DNA from: Timonella sp031979385
Lineage (GTDB): Bacteria > Actinomycetota > Actinomycetes > Actinomycetales > Cellulomonadaceae
NCBI GenBank assembly: GCA_031979385.1
Contig: DALZEF010000004.1
Span: forward strand, 124,001 to 188,000
Direction: 5' to 3'
DNA: 64,000 nt
The notes beneath the pieces are model-generated. The model did no database searches, was not told the origin of the DNA, and was given only the letters and a program-made list of their open reading frames with translations. Numbering within the stretch: position 1 is the first letter of the stretch; each line of letters starts with the position of its first letter. The translations under genes were made by a program, and so were the position numbers. Below, piece after piece: positions 1 through 9,102 of this stretch.

Positions 1-1172
1 ACCTTAACCCGCGGGCACCACTGTCGTCGCTGTCGATCGCGCTGCAGCAATTGGTCGCGATCTCCCGTGCGATGGTCACGGACACGAGGGTGCTCATCTT
101 GGATGAGCCGACCTCGTCGCTTGACTCGGTTGAGGTCGAGCAGTTGTTCTCGGTGATCCGCAGGCTGCGAGATGATGGCGTCGCAATCTTGTTCGTGTCG
201 CACTTCCTGGACCAGGTGTATGCGATCAGCGACCGATTGACGGTGTTACGCAACGGAACCTTCGTGGGCGAGTATCTCACCCACGAACTTGACCGCACGG
301 AGCTGATCGCGAAGATGATCGGCAAGGACCTGGAGACACTGCGGTCGTTGGACAAGCAGTCTGCCGTGCGTAACCACGAGCATGGGGGAAAGCCCATCTA
401 CAGTGCGAAAGGCCTGTCCAAGCAGGGTGCTGTTGAACCAGTCGACCTTGACCTGTTCCCTGGTGAGGTGGTTGGGCTCGCAGGGCTCCTGGGTTCGGGC
501 CGAACCGAGTTGGCGCGGCTGCTCTACGGTGCCGATAAGCCAGAGGCCGGTGAGGTCGAGATCAAGGGCCAGGCCACGGAGGTACACTCGCCATCCCAGG
601 CGTTGCGCAAGCGCCTCGCATTCTCAAGTGAGAACCGGCGGGATGAGGGCATCATTCGGGATCTCAGCGTGCGCGAGAATCTGATCCTTGCGGTGCAGGC
701 CAAGCGTGGTTGGGCCAAACCGTTGTCCAAGCGCGAGTCAGATGAGATCGTGAACAAGTACCTACGCGAACTCAGGGTGCGTCCAGCGGACCCTGATCGG
801 GCCATCAAGAACCTGTCGGGCGGTAACCAGCAGAAGGTACTTCTGGGACGGTGGCTTGCTACGAGGCCGGAGATCCTTATCCTCGATGAGCCAACCCGAG
901 GTATCGATGTTGGGGCCAAGGCGGAGATCCAGGAGCGCGTCATTGAACTGGCTGATGACGGGGTCACGGTTGTGTTCATATCATCCGAACTCGAAGAGGT
1001 GGTTCGCCTGAGTGACCGTATCGTGGTGCTCAAGGACCACAGGAAGATCGCGGAACTCACCAATGATGAGTCGGTGACGGCAGAGTCGATCGTCACGACC
1101 ATCGCACGTGAGGGCGAAGTCAAGCAGGATGCGGTTGAAGCCCCTGTTCCTGGCGAGGAGGCCAGAAGATGA
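1..1172 (+). CDS. Sugar ABC transporter ATP-binding protein, 5'-truncated (YtfR/RbsA-like)
   Basis: This is the 3' part of a double-ABC ATPase that energises uptake of a monosaccharide through two partner permeases. The frame is open from the first base, so the true start lies outside the window. The visible part begins in the first ABC domain: a QQLVAISRAM stretch after the signature region, then the Walker B LILDEP and a switch His in FVSHFL. The second ABC domain has the degenerate Walker A GLLGSGRTE typical of this family, signature LSGGNQQKV and Walker B ILILDEPTRGIDVGAK. The stop overlaps the next gene by 4 nt (ATGA). One ATPase followed by two RbsC-like permeases matches the E. coli galactofuranose system ytfQRT-yjfF, but the substrate is an inference. 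Confidence 0.93.
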   Translation, partial: LNPRAPLSSLSIALQQLVAISRAMVTDTRVLILDEPTSSLDSVEVEQLFSVIRRLRDDGVAILFVSHFLDQVYAISDRLTVLRNGTFVGEYLTHELDRTELIAKMIGKDLETLRSLDKQSAVRNHEHGGKPIYSAKGLSKQGAVEPVDLDLFPGEVVGLAGLLGSGRTELARLLYGADKPEAGEVEIKGQATEVHSPSQALRKRLAFSSENRRDEGIIRDLSVRENLILAVQAKRGWAKPLSKRESDEIVNKYLRELRVRPADPDRAIKNLSGGNQQKVLLGRWLATRPEILILDEPTRGIDVGAKAEIQERVIELADDGVTVVFISSELEEVVRLSDRIVVLKDHRKIAELTNDESVTAESIVTTIAREGEVKQDAVEAPVPGEEARR

Positions 1173-2242
1173 GTGACGTAATGTCCAAGATCGCTCAAGG
1201 CGTATCGAACTTGGTGCGGAAGCAGTACTTTTGGGGCATCATCGCCATTGTTCTGCTGCTGGGGATCAATGTGCTGAAGGACCCCACCTATTTGAGTATC
1301 ACTGTGAGTGAGGCAAACGGGAATCTGGTGGGTAACCTGATCGACATCCTGCGTGCTGCGGCCCCGATCATGATGATTGCTGTCGGCATGTGCCTGGTGA
1401 TTGCCACCTCTGGTATCGACCTCTCAGTGGGCTCGCTCATGGTGGTTGCCGGTGCGGTCTCGATGGAGACGTTGAAGAGCGCGGACAACACGCTTGGAGC
1501 CGCACTTGGTGCTCTTGCATTGGCTCTGGTTATCGCAGCGTTCTTGGGTGCATTCAACGGGTTCTTGGTCTCGATAGTGGGCCTGCAGCCGTTTATCTCA
1601 ACGCTCGTCATGATGCTTGCCGGACGCGGTATCGCGAAGGTGATCACGGGTGGCCAGAACACCGCGGCGACGAATGGTTCGTTCCGGTGGATTGCGAACG
1701 GTTACGTGTTCGGGCTGCCGGTTGTGTTCCTGATCGCGGTTCTTGTGGTGATCGCGGTGGGCGTTCTGGTGCGCCGTTCGGCGTTGGGGCTCATGATCGA
1801 GGCGATCGGCATGGACCCGAAAGCGGCCCGGCTAGCGGGTGTGAACCGGAAGGGCCTGCTGTTGATGGTGTATTCGACCTCGGGTGTGCTTGCCGGGATA
1901 GCGGGCGTGTTCGCGACCGCCTCGGTGATGACGGTGGATGTGTCGCGGACCGGCTATCAGATGGAATTGGATGCGATCCTCGCAGTCGTCATCGGTGGCA
2001 CCTCATTGGCGGGTGGAAAGTTCAGCCTGTCCGGTGCCTTTGTCGGTTCGCTGCTGATTGCGACGCTCGACAAGACGGTTGTGTTCCTGGGTATCTCGTC
2101 CTCTGCGACTCCGGCGTTCAAGGCGATCGTGATTGTGGCGCTGTGTCTGTTGCAATCCGAGCGGGTAAGGGCTTTGTTCCGTGGCCGCGGTCTGGCACAG
2201 GGACAGAATAAAACTGAGAAGAAGGAGTTGGTGGCAGCATGA
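1169..2242 (+). CDS. Sugar ABC transporter permease (YtfT/RbsC-like)
   Basis: Integral membrane permease of 357 residues of the BPD_transp_2 (RbsC/XylH) family, forming half of the transmembrane channel. About eight to ten hydrophobic segments are visible. The family pattern GMCLVIATSGIDLSVGS lies near residue 75 and the cytoplasmic loop AIGMDPKAARLAGV near residue 212. The ATG overlaps the stop of the ATPase and the gene's own stop overlaps the second permease by 4 nt, so all three are translationally coupled. Paired with the next gene it gives the heterodimeric permease of YtfT/YjfF-type transporters. Family assignment is firm; the sugar is not determined. Confidence 0.93.
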   Translation: MSDVMSKIAQGVSNLVRKQYFWGIIAIVLLLGINVLKDPTYLSITVSEANGNLVGNLIDILRAAAPIMMIAVGMCLVIATSGIDLSVGSLMVVAGAVSMETLKSADNTLGAALGALALALVIAAFLGAFNGFLVSIVGLQPFISTLVMMLAGRGIAKVITGGQNTAATNGSFRWIANGYVFGLPVVFLIAVLVVIAVGVLVRRSALGLMIEAIGMDPKAARLAGVNRKGLLLMVYSTSGVLAGIAGVFATASVMTVDVSRTGYQMELDAILAVVIGGTSLAGGKFSLSGAFVGSLLIATLDKTVVFLGISSSATPAFKAIVIVALCLLQSERVRALFRGRGLAQGQNKTEKKELVAA

Positions 2243-3273
2243 GCACTTCAATTGCTCCGGCTCAAGAGCGGGTGACGACACGGAGTTCCCTGGCTCAGTG
2301 GGTCCGCACGCGCGTCGATCTACTGCCCACGCTGGCGGCGGTTGTGATCTTCACTGCGATGGTGATCTACGGCCAGGCTGCCTATGGCCGTATCTTGCAT
2401 ATGAGCACGATCTCGAATCTACTCATCAACAATGCACCACTCATCATCATCGCGGTGGGGATGACGTTCGTGATCATCACAGGTGGAATTGACCTGTCCG
2501 TGGGCGCGGTGATCGCGTTTTCCTCCGTTTCCGGCGTGATGCTCATCAATTCTGGTTGGAATGACTGGGTCGTCGCGGTCCTCATGGTGCTGATTGGGGC
2601 CACGTTCGGTCTGGTCTCGGGTGTTTTGGTGCAGTATTTCAATGTGCAACCGTTCATCGCCACACTCGCGATGATGTTCCTTGCACGTGGTCTGGCCTCG
2701 ATGCTGAGTACGGTCCCTGAGCGCCTGGACGATGACGCTCCAATTCGTTTGCTGGCTTCCAACTTCAAGATTATCGACGGCCCCAAGGTGAACGACTTGA
2801 CCGTCACGCCGGGCGTGATTATCGCGGTTCTCGTGGTTGTGGCTGCGTTCTTCGTGCTGCACCGCACTCGCACGGGCCGTACGGTCTATGCGATTGGCGG
2901 TTCGGAGCAGTCGGCACAGTTGATGGGGTTGCCTGTGCACCGCACGAAGATGTGGGTATACGTGATCAGTGGGTCGTTGTCTGGACTTGCCGCGGTCGTG
3001 TACACCTCACGTTTGGGTATCGCGCAGAACATCACGGGTATCGGGTGGGAGCTTGACGCGATTGCCGCAACCGTCATCGGCGGCACGCTGTTGACGGGCG
3101 GCGTGGGTTACGTGATCGGTTCGGTCATCGGTGCTCTCGTATTGGGTCTGATGAACGTCCTGATCACACGAGACGGCGGGGTCGATCCGGCCGCCACGAC
3201 GATCATCACCGGGGGTATCCTATTGATTTTCGTGCTGCTCCAGCGCGCGGTGTATGCGCGTCAACGCGAGTAG
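2239..3273 (+). CDS. Sugar ABC transporter permease (YjfF/RbsC-like)
   Basis: Second RbsC-family permease, 344 residues, paralogous to the preceding gene. It repeats the landmark motifs: GMTFVIITGGIDLSVGAV near residue 78 and AIGGSEQSAQLMGLPV around residues 215-230. It is presumed to form a heterodimer with the upstream permease and to be powered by the upstream ATPase. It is the last gene of the operon and is followed by a strong 14-bp hairpin at 3298-3330. No substrate-binding protein is seen here; in related operons it lies upstream of the ATPase, outside this window. Confidence 0.93.
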   Translation: MSTSIAPAQERVTTRSSLAQWVRTRVDLLPTLAAVVIFTAMVIYGQAAYGRILHMSTISNLLINNAPLIIIAVGMTFVIITGGIDLSVGAVIAFSSVSGVMLINSGWNDWVVAVLMVLIGATFGLVSGVLVQYFNVQPFIATLAMMFLARGLASMLSTVPERLDDDAPIRLLASNFKIIDGPKVNDLTVTPGVIIAVLVVVAAFFVLHRTRTGRTVYAIGGSEQSAQLMGLPVHRTKMWVYVISGSLSGLAAVVYTSRLGIAQNITGIGWELDAIAATVIGGTLLTGGVGYVIGSVIGALVLGLMNVLITRDGGVDPAATTIITGGILLIFVLLQRAVYARQRE

Positions 3274-3297
3274 CCGTTGAGTCCGCAGGGGGGTGAG

Positions 3298-3330
3298 GGC
3301 TGGGCAGTCGAGGACTTCGACTGCCCAGCC
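3298..3330 (+). terminator. Hairpin terminator after sugar transporter operon
   Basis: Perfect 14-bp inverted repeat (3298-3311 with 3317-3330, 5-nt loop), 25 nt after the permease stop and followed by CGTTCTTATT. It is GC-rich with a short U-containing tail, consistent with an intrinsic terminator. Confidence 0.8.
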
Positions 3331-3661
3331 CGTTCTTATTGCCGACGATCCGGTGCGTTCCAGCGCAACGCACCTTGGCTGCTCAAAACACACAAGAGGG
3401 CATGCTATACGCCCATCACCAGTAAGGACGCCAAGGTTCATCCATTCATCTCACAATATGGGATGGAAGGAATCTGACGCCAGGGTTTTCATAATGCCTG
3501 ATCGCGCACTGCGGGCCGCTAGATTCGACGGAGTGTGTGCCGTTGGGATATGACGGTGCGATTGCACGTAAGTGTAAGGGTCTTGTGCCAGCTTTTTACC
3601 TGTGCTTATGATCGGGCCGCTCGCTGTGAGCACCACTCTTTTTCAAATCCAGGGGGAAACT
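3331..3661 (+). promoter_or_regulatory. Intergenic region with likely sigma70-type promoter for the C39-like gene
   Basis: No gene is visible in this stretch. A promoter candidate has TTGTGC at 3583-3588 and TATGAT at 3607-3612 (18-bp spacer), which would start transcription near 3619 and leave a 43-nt leader containing the ribosome site AGGGGG at 3651-3656. The rest (3331-3580) shows nothing recognisable. Confidence 0.55.
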
Positions 3662-4666
3662 TTGCACTCTCTTTCCAACCGTTGTGCTGCCATAATGGCA
3701 GCAGCCGGTATTCTTCTGACCACTCTCGCGGCTCCGAGTGCCACTGCGGTGCCGAGTGTGGATGATCTGTTTGTGTGTGAAACCATCGGTGGCGAGAATT
3801 TCTGCACCGACATGGGCTTCATCGACCCTGAAACCGAGAAGATTGTGCGCGCTGAGTTCGCGGCCGCCGTGGGGAAGCCCATCCCGAATTCGGGTGGTGA
3901 CACCAGCGTTGAAGCCATGGTCACCGAACTTCTCGCAATGAGCCCAGTCGAACTTAAGGCACACCAAGATGCTCAACTGGTAGACGCGCGTGAGAGCGTC
4001 TGGCCAGAAGACCTCCTAGTTGACGTTGAAGAGCCGGCAGCCAAAGGACTCATCTCACCACAAAAAATCGGCAATCCGCTGCCAATCTGGAATCTCCAAG
4101 TCCCAGGCTTGACCGGTCTTAAAGTGAGCACCTTTAAGCAGACCAAGGACTATTACTGCGGTCCAGCATCGCTCGCGTTAATCGCACGCGCCAACGGAGT
4201 AACCAAAAGCCAGGCTACGTGGGCCAATGCGTTGGGCACCACCGAACACTCGGGGACTGGTTTGGCCAACATCGTTGCCGAGATCAACAAGAACAAGTCA
4301 TGGCTAAAGTCAGGCTCGAAGTACAAAGTGCTCAACGTCAGCAAGATGTCGGAGAGCGACTTCAAAGTCCACTACAAAACGCGTATCAATGGTAACCGCG
4401 CGATCGTTTTGCACCCCAAACTTCACAAGAAGTTCTTTAGTTACCTCAAGTTTGACCACGGAGGCCACTTCCAAGTCGGCTACGGCTACACCAATACACA
4501 CGTGAAGTTTATCGAAGTGTACAACGAGGCTGACTTTATGGGTAAGGACTCAAAGGGTAACCCTAAGGGCGCGAACAGCGCTGGCTACAAAACCATCAAG
4601 TGGAAGCAAGCATTGGAATCGACGACAGTCGGAACCACCACCGCACTGCACACGATCGGGTACTGA
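3662..4666 (+). CDS. Secreted C39-like cysteine peptidase-fold protein
   Basis: The TTG at 3662 is chosen because AGGGGGAAACT lies just before it and because it yields a clean Sec signal peptide (basic start, hydrophobic core, cut after APSATA near residue 29). An ATG at 3608 would add 18 residues with no ribosome site. The mature protein has about 130 acidic residues of unknown fold, then a C-terminal peptidase C39-like domain. Visible residues are Cys166 in DYYCGPAS, His269 in GGHFQVGY and Asn288/Asp291 in VYNEAD, which fit the Cys-His-Asn/Asp arrangement of papain-like C39_2 proteins. Activity and target are unknown. A lipoprotein gene follows after 2 nt, so the two are probably co-expressed at the cell surface. 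Confidence 0.8.
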   Translation: MHSLSNRCAAIMAAAGILLTTLAAPSATAVPSVDDLFVCETIGGENFCTDMGFIDPETEKIVRAEFAAAVGKPIPNSGGDTSVEAMVTELLAMSPVELKAHQDAQLVDARESVWPEDLLVDVEEPAAKGLISPQKIGNPLPIWNLQVPGLTGLKVSTFKQTKDYYCGPASLALIARANGVTKSQATWANALGTTEHSGTGLANIVAEINKNKSWLKSGSKYKVLNVSKMSESDFKVHYKTRINGNRAIVLHPKLHKKFFSYLKFDHGGHFQVGYGYTNTHVKFIEVYNEADFMGKDSKGNPKGANSAGYKTIKWKQALESTTVGTTTALHTIGY

Positions 4667-4668
4667 CC

Positions 4669-5892
4669 ATGAAGAAGAATCCCGCTGGTCTAGGGGCCCT
4701 CGGTGTTGTGGTGATGTTGATGCTTTCAGGCTGCACTTCTGGTGACTCTCGGCCTGTTGCTGCACAGCCACCGACTTCTTCCAGCCCGGTGGTGTCCTCA
4801 CCATCCTCACAAGAGCCTTCTTCGTCGCAGTCTCCCGTAGTTGCAGAGCCTACGTTGGTGGAGGCGGGCTGGAAGTCGGTGTTGCGGGTGGAAAACCCGG
4901 ATACGGATTTTGCCGTTAAAACCTATGGTGATACGGCAATGGTGACACAGACTGTGACCGCTGACGGTGAAGTTTCTTTGACGCACACAACTGCTGATGG
5001 GAAGGTTTCAACGCTTGAGCGCGGTAACCAACGCTTGGTGCAAGAGACCACCTTGTGGGGTGGCGATGTTCTTATTTTCGCTTCGATTGAGGGAGGGCTG
5101 GAACCTCCTTATCAGTTGGAGGTGTGGACACCGGGAGAGAAAACGGCTCGCGTGCTTGCCGCGACCGAGGGAAGCGAATGGCTCACTGAGGCAGTGGTTG
5201 CCGGTGACGCGTTGTACTTCATCACCAGAGATGACACGGATGCTATGTGTCTGTTCCGTGGTGTGCGGTCCGGTGATGACATAGAACGTCATCAGATCAC
5301 ATGCCTCAAGGATGACGAGGCAGGCTTGTCATGGCTGTTTGCTGACGGGTCGACTGTCTCGTGGATGACAACAGATTTCCGGATTGCTCCGAATCAAGAC
5401 GAGTTTCGATGCAATAAGCTCTATCGGTTAGTGGACGGGTCTGATGTTCCTGAAGCGGTTCCGGGTGCTGATTGTGTGATGCGAGGTCTTGCCAGCGCGA
5501 ATACAGCGGTGTGGTCAGACATGGAAACCCCTGACGAGGACGGTGCCCTTAGTTACACGGAGAATCAGATGCATGCGACGATTGCTGAGGTAACTGGCGA
5601 TGCCGGTATCGGGTCGACGGGTAGTGAAAAGACCTGCGGCGGTATGGTGTTTTGGGCCAGTGAACACGCTGGTTCGGGTATTGACTACGAGTTGGAGAAT
5701 TTCCGTACGTGGGACCCGGAACATGGGGTGCGGATGCTGTCTCAGCCACCTGGAATTGACATCACGAGAGGCACCTTTGACAAACTCGTGTGCGTCAATG
5801 ACACCACCATCGGGGTCGAGCGGGTGATGGTTGGACAGCATCGCCAGGTTGAGTATTTCATCGCTGACATCAGCACACTTAAAGCGTCCTGA
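4669..5892 (+). CDS. Lipoprotein of unknown function (beta-propeller-like)
   Basis: The protein has 407 residues from the ATG at 4669, 2 nt after the preceding stop. The N-terminus MKKNPAGLGALG...MLMLSGC is a lipoprotein signal with the lipidated Cys at residue 22. A Ser/Pro/Gln-rich linker (about residues 25-65) follows. The rest consists of short beta-rich stretches with repeated V-x-T-x-x-G patterns, suggesting a WD/propeller-like fold, but no family is recognised. It ends at a bidirectional terminator. Tight coupling to the C39-like secreted protein suggests the two act together outside the membrane; this is inference only. Confidence 0.75.
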   Translation: MKKNPAGLGALGVVVMLMLSGCTSGDSRPVAAQPPTSSSPVVSSPSSQEPSSSQSPVVAEPTLVEAGWKSVLRVENPDTDFAVKTYGDTAMVTQTVTADGEVSLTHTTADGKVSTLERGNQRLVQETTLWGGDVLIFASIEGGLEPPYQLEVWTPGEKTARVLAATEGSEWLTEAVVAGDALYFITRDDTDAMCLFRGVRSGDDIERHQITCLKDDEAGLSWLFADGSTVSWMTTDFRIAPNQDEFRCNKLYRLVDGSDVPEAVPGADCVMRGLASANTAVWSDMETPDEDGALSYTENQMHATIAEVTGDAGIGSTGSEKTCGGMVFWASEHAGSGIDYELENFRTWDPEHGVRMLSQPPGIDITRGTFDKLVCVNDTTIGVERVMVGQHRQVEYFIADISTLKAS

Positions 5893-5909
5893 CAGGGCGT
5901 AATACGGAC

Positions 5910-5943
5910 AGTGGGTGCGCATCCGATTGGGTGCGCACCCACT
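5910..5943. terminator. Bidirectional terminator between convergent genes
   Basis: An 11-bp inverted repeat (5910-5920 with 5933-5943, 12-nt loop) sits between the convergent stops at 5892 and 5974. The downstream flank CGCATTTTG gives a weak U tract for the plus-strand transcript. Confidence 0.7.
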
Positions 5944-5973
5944 CGCATTTTGTGCTCGCTTAATGCCCGAATG

Positions 5974-7029
5974 TCACCACTGTTTGGTTGATGACGGTTC
6001 GGGGTTGGCGCTTCCTTCGGCCTCTTCGCGTTGGACGGTGCCGTTCTTGTTACGCTCTTCGAGCTGGCGTTGTCGGTCTTGTTCCTCAGGTGTGTAGTTG
6101 TTTTGCTCGGGCCGCTCACTGTCGCCTTCGCCCGGTTCATCAGATGGTTCCTCGTCATCAGGAGATTCTGACGGCTCGCCAGAAGGATCGTCAGAGGGGT
6201 CATCCGATGGGTCGTCGTCTGCCGGTGGATTCGACGGGTCATCCGTGGGGTTGTCTGGGTCCGTGGGCTGGTCAGGGTCTTGTGGGGTGTTGCGTGGGCG
6301 CCATTCTGGTTCTTGGAGTTCCTCGGCGATGGAGATCCGGTTGTCTACGAAATCTTTCTGTTCGCGGAGGTCTTCAACCAGCGCTGGGTCTGTGCACTGG
6401 TACTCGTCCAAGAGCATGGCCGCCTTGCCAAATGCTTCTGATGCGGATGTGTAGTACTCGACGGCTTGCTCAAGGTGCTCACGCGCTGCTTTCATGAGTT
6501 CCTCGAACTTTTCTCTGGAACTTGCCCGCTGGCCAGTGTCATGGTTGGCATTGACGACATCCCAGAACAGGTTTGCTTCTTTGCGCGCGGCTTCGGCTTG
6601 GTGGTAGTACACGGCTGCGTGGTTGACCCGGATCTTACACATGGGGGGAAGCATGGATGCCGGATAGTCAACGAAGGATTCGTTAGGATCGAGCGCGGGG
6701 GCAAGTGCTTCGGCACGTTCGAAGTTGGAGGCGGCACCTCTGTAAGCGCCCTGACGTGTCTGCGCTGTGGCGATGTTGTACGGGTGTACCCATCGTTCGG
6801 CGGGGAGCCACGTATCGGTGTGCTGGAAACTCCAGATGGAGTTCCTGAGGTCGGCTTCCTGATACTTTTCGAGTCCGTAGGCATTCCATTGGATGATGTA
6901 GGAAACGTAGGCGATGGCACCAAGGATGAGCAGTCCCGGCAGTATTGACCACAGGTACCAGCGTCTGCGCATCTTCCGCAGCGCAACCTGTCCTTCTGTA
7001 CGCACCCGTTTGGTTCGTCTTCCTGTCAT
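5974..7029 (-). CDS. Membrane-anchored TPR-like protein with acidic Pro/Ser/Asp tail (Bat operon)
   Basis: Last gene of a MoxR/DUF58/VWA operon, 351 residues. A basic N-terminus is followed by one transmembrane segment (about residues 23-46). A helical region follows with tetratricopeptide-like stretches such as PYNIATAQTRQGAYRGAASNFERAEAL and HLEQAVEYYTSASEAFGKAAMLL. The last 110 residues are low-complexity, rich in D, P, S and E, then charged and Gln-rich. This position is typical of BatE/BatC-like TPR proteins beside the two VWA genes. No enzymatic function is visible; it probably scaffolds the VWA proteins at the membrane. Confidence 0.8.
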   Translation of the reverse strand: MTGRRTKRVRTEGQVALRKMRRRWYLWSILPGLLILGAIAYVSYIIQWNAYGLEKYQEADLRNSIWSFQHTDTWLPAERWVHPYNIATAQTRQGAYRGAASNFERAEALAPALDPNESFVDYPASMLPPMCKIRVNHAAVYYHQAEAARKEANLFWDVVNANHDTGQRASSREKFEELMKAAREHLEQAVEYYTSASEAFGKAAMLLDEYQCTDPALVEDLREQKDFVDNRISIAEELQEPEWRPRNTPQDPDQPTDPDNPTDDPSNPPADDDPSDDPSDDPSGEPSESPDDEEPSDEPGEGDSERPEQNNYTPEEQDRQRQLEERNKNGTVQREEAEGSANPEPSSTKQW

Positions 7030-7030
7030 G

Positions 7031-8020
7031 TCACCCCACCACCCTGGACATCCGTGAGGTTGCTGCGGTCAGTTCCCACAGCATGAGGAGGCACGTAAGT
7101 ACGGCGAATGGCCACACGATCAGTTGCGGGATCATGATGGCTCGTGAACCCTGGGTTGCGACGAGTTCGGATTCGAGGCCTGCGGTGACGGAGCTGAGGG
7201 CACCGGGTTCGGTGCGATGCAGGTATTCAATACCGAGTTCGGAGGCGAGAGCCTCGAGCTCGGCCTCGTCAATCTTGGAGATCGCAACGCTAGGCGAGGA
7301 ACCGGAATGGTCCAGGATGTAACTGTCGTCATCGAGCAGCGGATCGTAGCGTTTCATCCGGGCACCCTCAGCGGTTCCATAGCCGAGAACCGCACCTCCA
7401 TCGATGAGCGGTGCAAGGTGCTTGAAGTCGGTGCGTGGTTCATCCGAGGTGTTCTCTCCATCGGACATGATGAACACGAGCTGCTTGTTGAGGGGGTTGT
7501 TCTCGCGTCCTCGTTCCAACAGGATCGTGAGGTCACCGAGTACCCGGTTCAGGTTGGAGCCGGAGGAGTAGATCGTGATCTCTTGGTTCATGGTGTGCGC
7601 CCAATCGCGCAGTGCCCCGACGTCGGTGGTGAGGGGGAGCTGACGGCTTGCGGTGGAGTCAAACGATACGACTGAGAATCGTGCCCCACCCAGCTCTTCC
7701 GTCAGCGTCGCAATGTCTGCGCGCACTCCCTCCAGGCGTGGTTGTTCGCCCTGGTAGTCCTCGGCGGCCATGGAACCGGTGCGGTCGACCACCAGATACA
7801 CGTCAAGGTTGATACGCACAGACTCCGAGGTCTCCTCCAGGACCGCTGGACCGAACCCGATCAGCGCGATAAGCGCAAAGATCGCGCCGCGCCGTAGCCA
7901 GGCTCCACGTCCGAGATCGCTCGTGCGCACCTGCCGGACCGCGTACACGATGAACGCCACGGCAAGAATGCCAACGACGATGGCGTAGGGGAGCAGTGGG
8001 AAGAGCGGGTCAAAGATCAT
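7031..8020 (-). CDS. VWA-domain membrane protein (BatB-like)
   Basis: The protein has 329 residues from the ATG at 8020; GGAGG lies 8 nt upstream and the ATG overlaps the previous stop (ATGA). A GTG 15 nt earlier is less likely. Two N-terminal transmembrane segments are followed by a von Willebrand A domain with a MIDAS-type motif DRTGSMAAEDY (DxTGS instead of DxSGS) and a second metal-site region IMSDGENTSDE. A hydrophobic C-terminal segment (LIVWPFAVLTCLLMLWEL) re-enters the membrane. In Bat-type operons such paired VWA proteins work with a MoxR AAA ATPase, probably in envelope stress or metal-centre maturation. The TPR gene follows within 1 nt. Confidence 0.88.
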   Translation of the reverse strand: MIFDPLFPLLPYAIVVGILAVAFIVYAVRQVRTSDLGRGAWLRRGAIFALIALIGFGPAVLEETSESVRINLDVYLVVDRTGSMAAEDYQGEQPRLEGVRADIATLTEELGGARFSVVSFDSTASRQLPLTTDVGALRDWAHTMNQEITIYSSGSNLNRVLGDLTILLERGRENNPLNKQLVFIMSDGENTSDEPRTDFKHLAPLIDGGAVLGYGTAEGARMKRYDPLLDDDSYILDHSGSSPSVAISKIDEAELEALASELGIEYLHRTEPGALSSVTAGLESELVATQGSRAIMIPQLIVWPFAVLTCLLMLWELTAATSRMSRVVG

Positions 8021-9102
8021 TCGCCCAACCTCCACGCGACAGCGAGGAAGCCCGCAAACCCGGCGATCATGACGATCAACCAGGGACCAACGGTGTTGGT
8101 CCGGGTGATAACGGGTGCAGCATCGTGTTCCACGGCCTGACGCGACTGTATGTCCGTGACGATTGAGTCGATCATGATCGGGTCGTTTGAGTAGAAGTAC
8201 ATGCCTCCGGCCTCGGTGAATACCTGATCGAACTCCTCTTCGCCGGCGAGGTCGGTACTTCCCGAACCATAGATCCCGATGAGCGAGATATCGAGCTCGG
8301 AGGCAAGATCAGCCGCGTCTTTGAGCGAGTAGACAGGCTCACCTTCAAGGTCGTTGTCGGTTGCGAAGATGATCGAACGTGAGCGCGGCTCCCCGTCAGA
8401 ACCAGATAGTCCGGTGTCGGCGGTCTCGAACTGAAGTGCGCAACTTGCAAGACCATCTCCGATGAGGGATGACCCGACTCCGAGGTTGGCGTTTGCCCCG
8501 GCCGTGAAGTACTCGTATTTGGCGAGGGCCTGCGGGTTTCCCGTGAGCGCTCGCGGGTGGAGCGCATCGTATGCCTCGGATAGTTGCTCTTTAACCATTC
8601 CGTAGTCGTCGGTCAACGGAAACACGGTGCGCGAGGTGGTGTTGAAGATCGACAATGCGATGCGTTCACCGACAAAGGAGTCCACGAGCGTGGAGAATAC
8701 GTTCACGAGTTCGCGGTCGTACGAGAGCATGGACCCGGAGATGTCTAGGCACAGCACGATGTCGCGGTTGGCCATACGCGGGTCGGAGACAGTCACGGTG
8801 ACGGGTCGTGCTACGAGGAACGAACCGCCCACAAGCGCAACGGTCAGGCTGAGCGCGCCAAGAGCCTGGAACAGACGATATTTGCGCAGTTGGCGCTTGA
8901 ACTCGGGGAGATCCCTGACATATGAGGAGTTGGCGACCCAGATCGCATCCGCCGCGCCGAGTTTCGCTGAGGCGTCCGCACGGCGCCGAGAGCCCCGCCG
9001 CGACATGACCGCCACGATCAGGCAGGCCGCGAGGGCGCACCCGAGGATGACGGCAATGGCCCACGGCCAGGACAGAATGTGGGAAACGGATGACTGATTC
9101 AC
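8017..9102 (-). CDS. VWA-domain membrane protein (BatA-like)
   Basis: Start chosen at GTG 9102 because it overlaps the upstream stop (GTGA) and gives MNQSSVSHILSWPWAIAVILGCALAA, a proper membrane start. A longer open frame reaching 9546 is out of phase with the upstream gene and lacks membrane character. The 361-residue product has two N-terminal hydrophobic segments, a VWA domain with MIDAS motif LCLDISGSM, and a C-terminal hydrophobic anchor VGPWLIVMIAGFAGFLAVAW. It is the partner of the following VWA protein and is translationally coupled to it (ATGA). Confidence 0.88.
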   Translation of the reverse strand: MNQSSVSHILSWPWAIAVILGCALAACLIVAVMSRRGSRRRADASAKLGAADAIWVANSSYVRDLPEFKRQLRKYRLFQALGALSLTVALVGGSFLVARPVTVTVSDPRMANRDIVLCLDISGSMLSYDRELVNVFSTLVDSFVGERIALSIFNTTSRTVFPLTDDYGMVKEQLSEAYDALHPRALTGNPQALAKYEYFTAGANANLGVGSSLIGDGLASCALQFETADTGLSGSDGEPRSRSIIFATDNDLEGEPVYSLKDAADLASELDISLIGIYGSGSTDLAGEEEFDQVFTEAGGMYFYSNDPIMIDSIVTDIQSRQAVEHDAAPVITRTNTVGPWLIVMIAGFAGFLAVAWRLGE

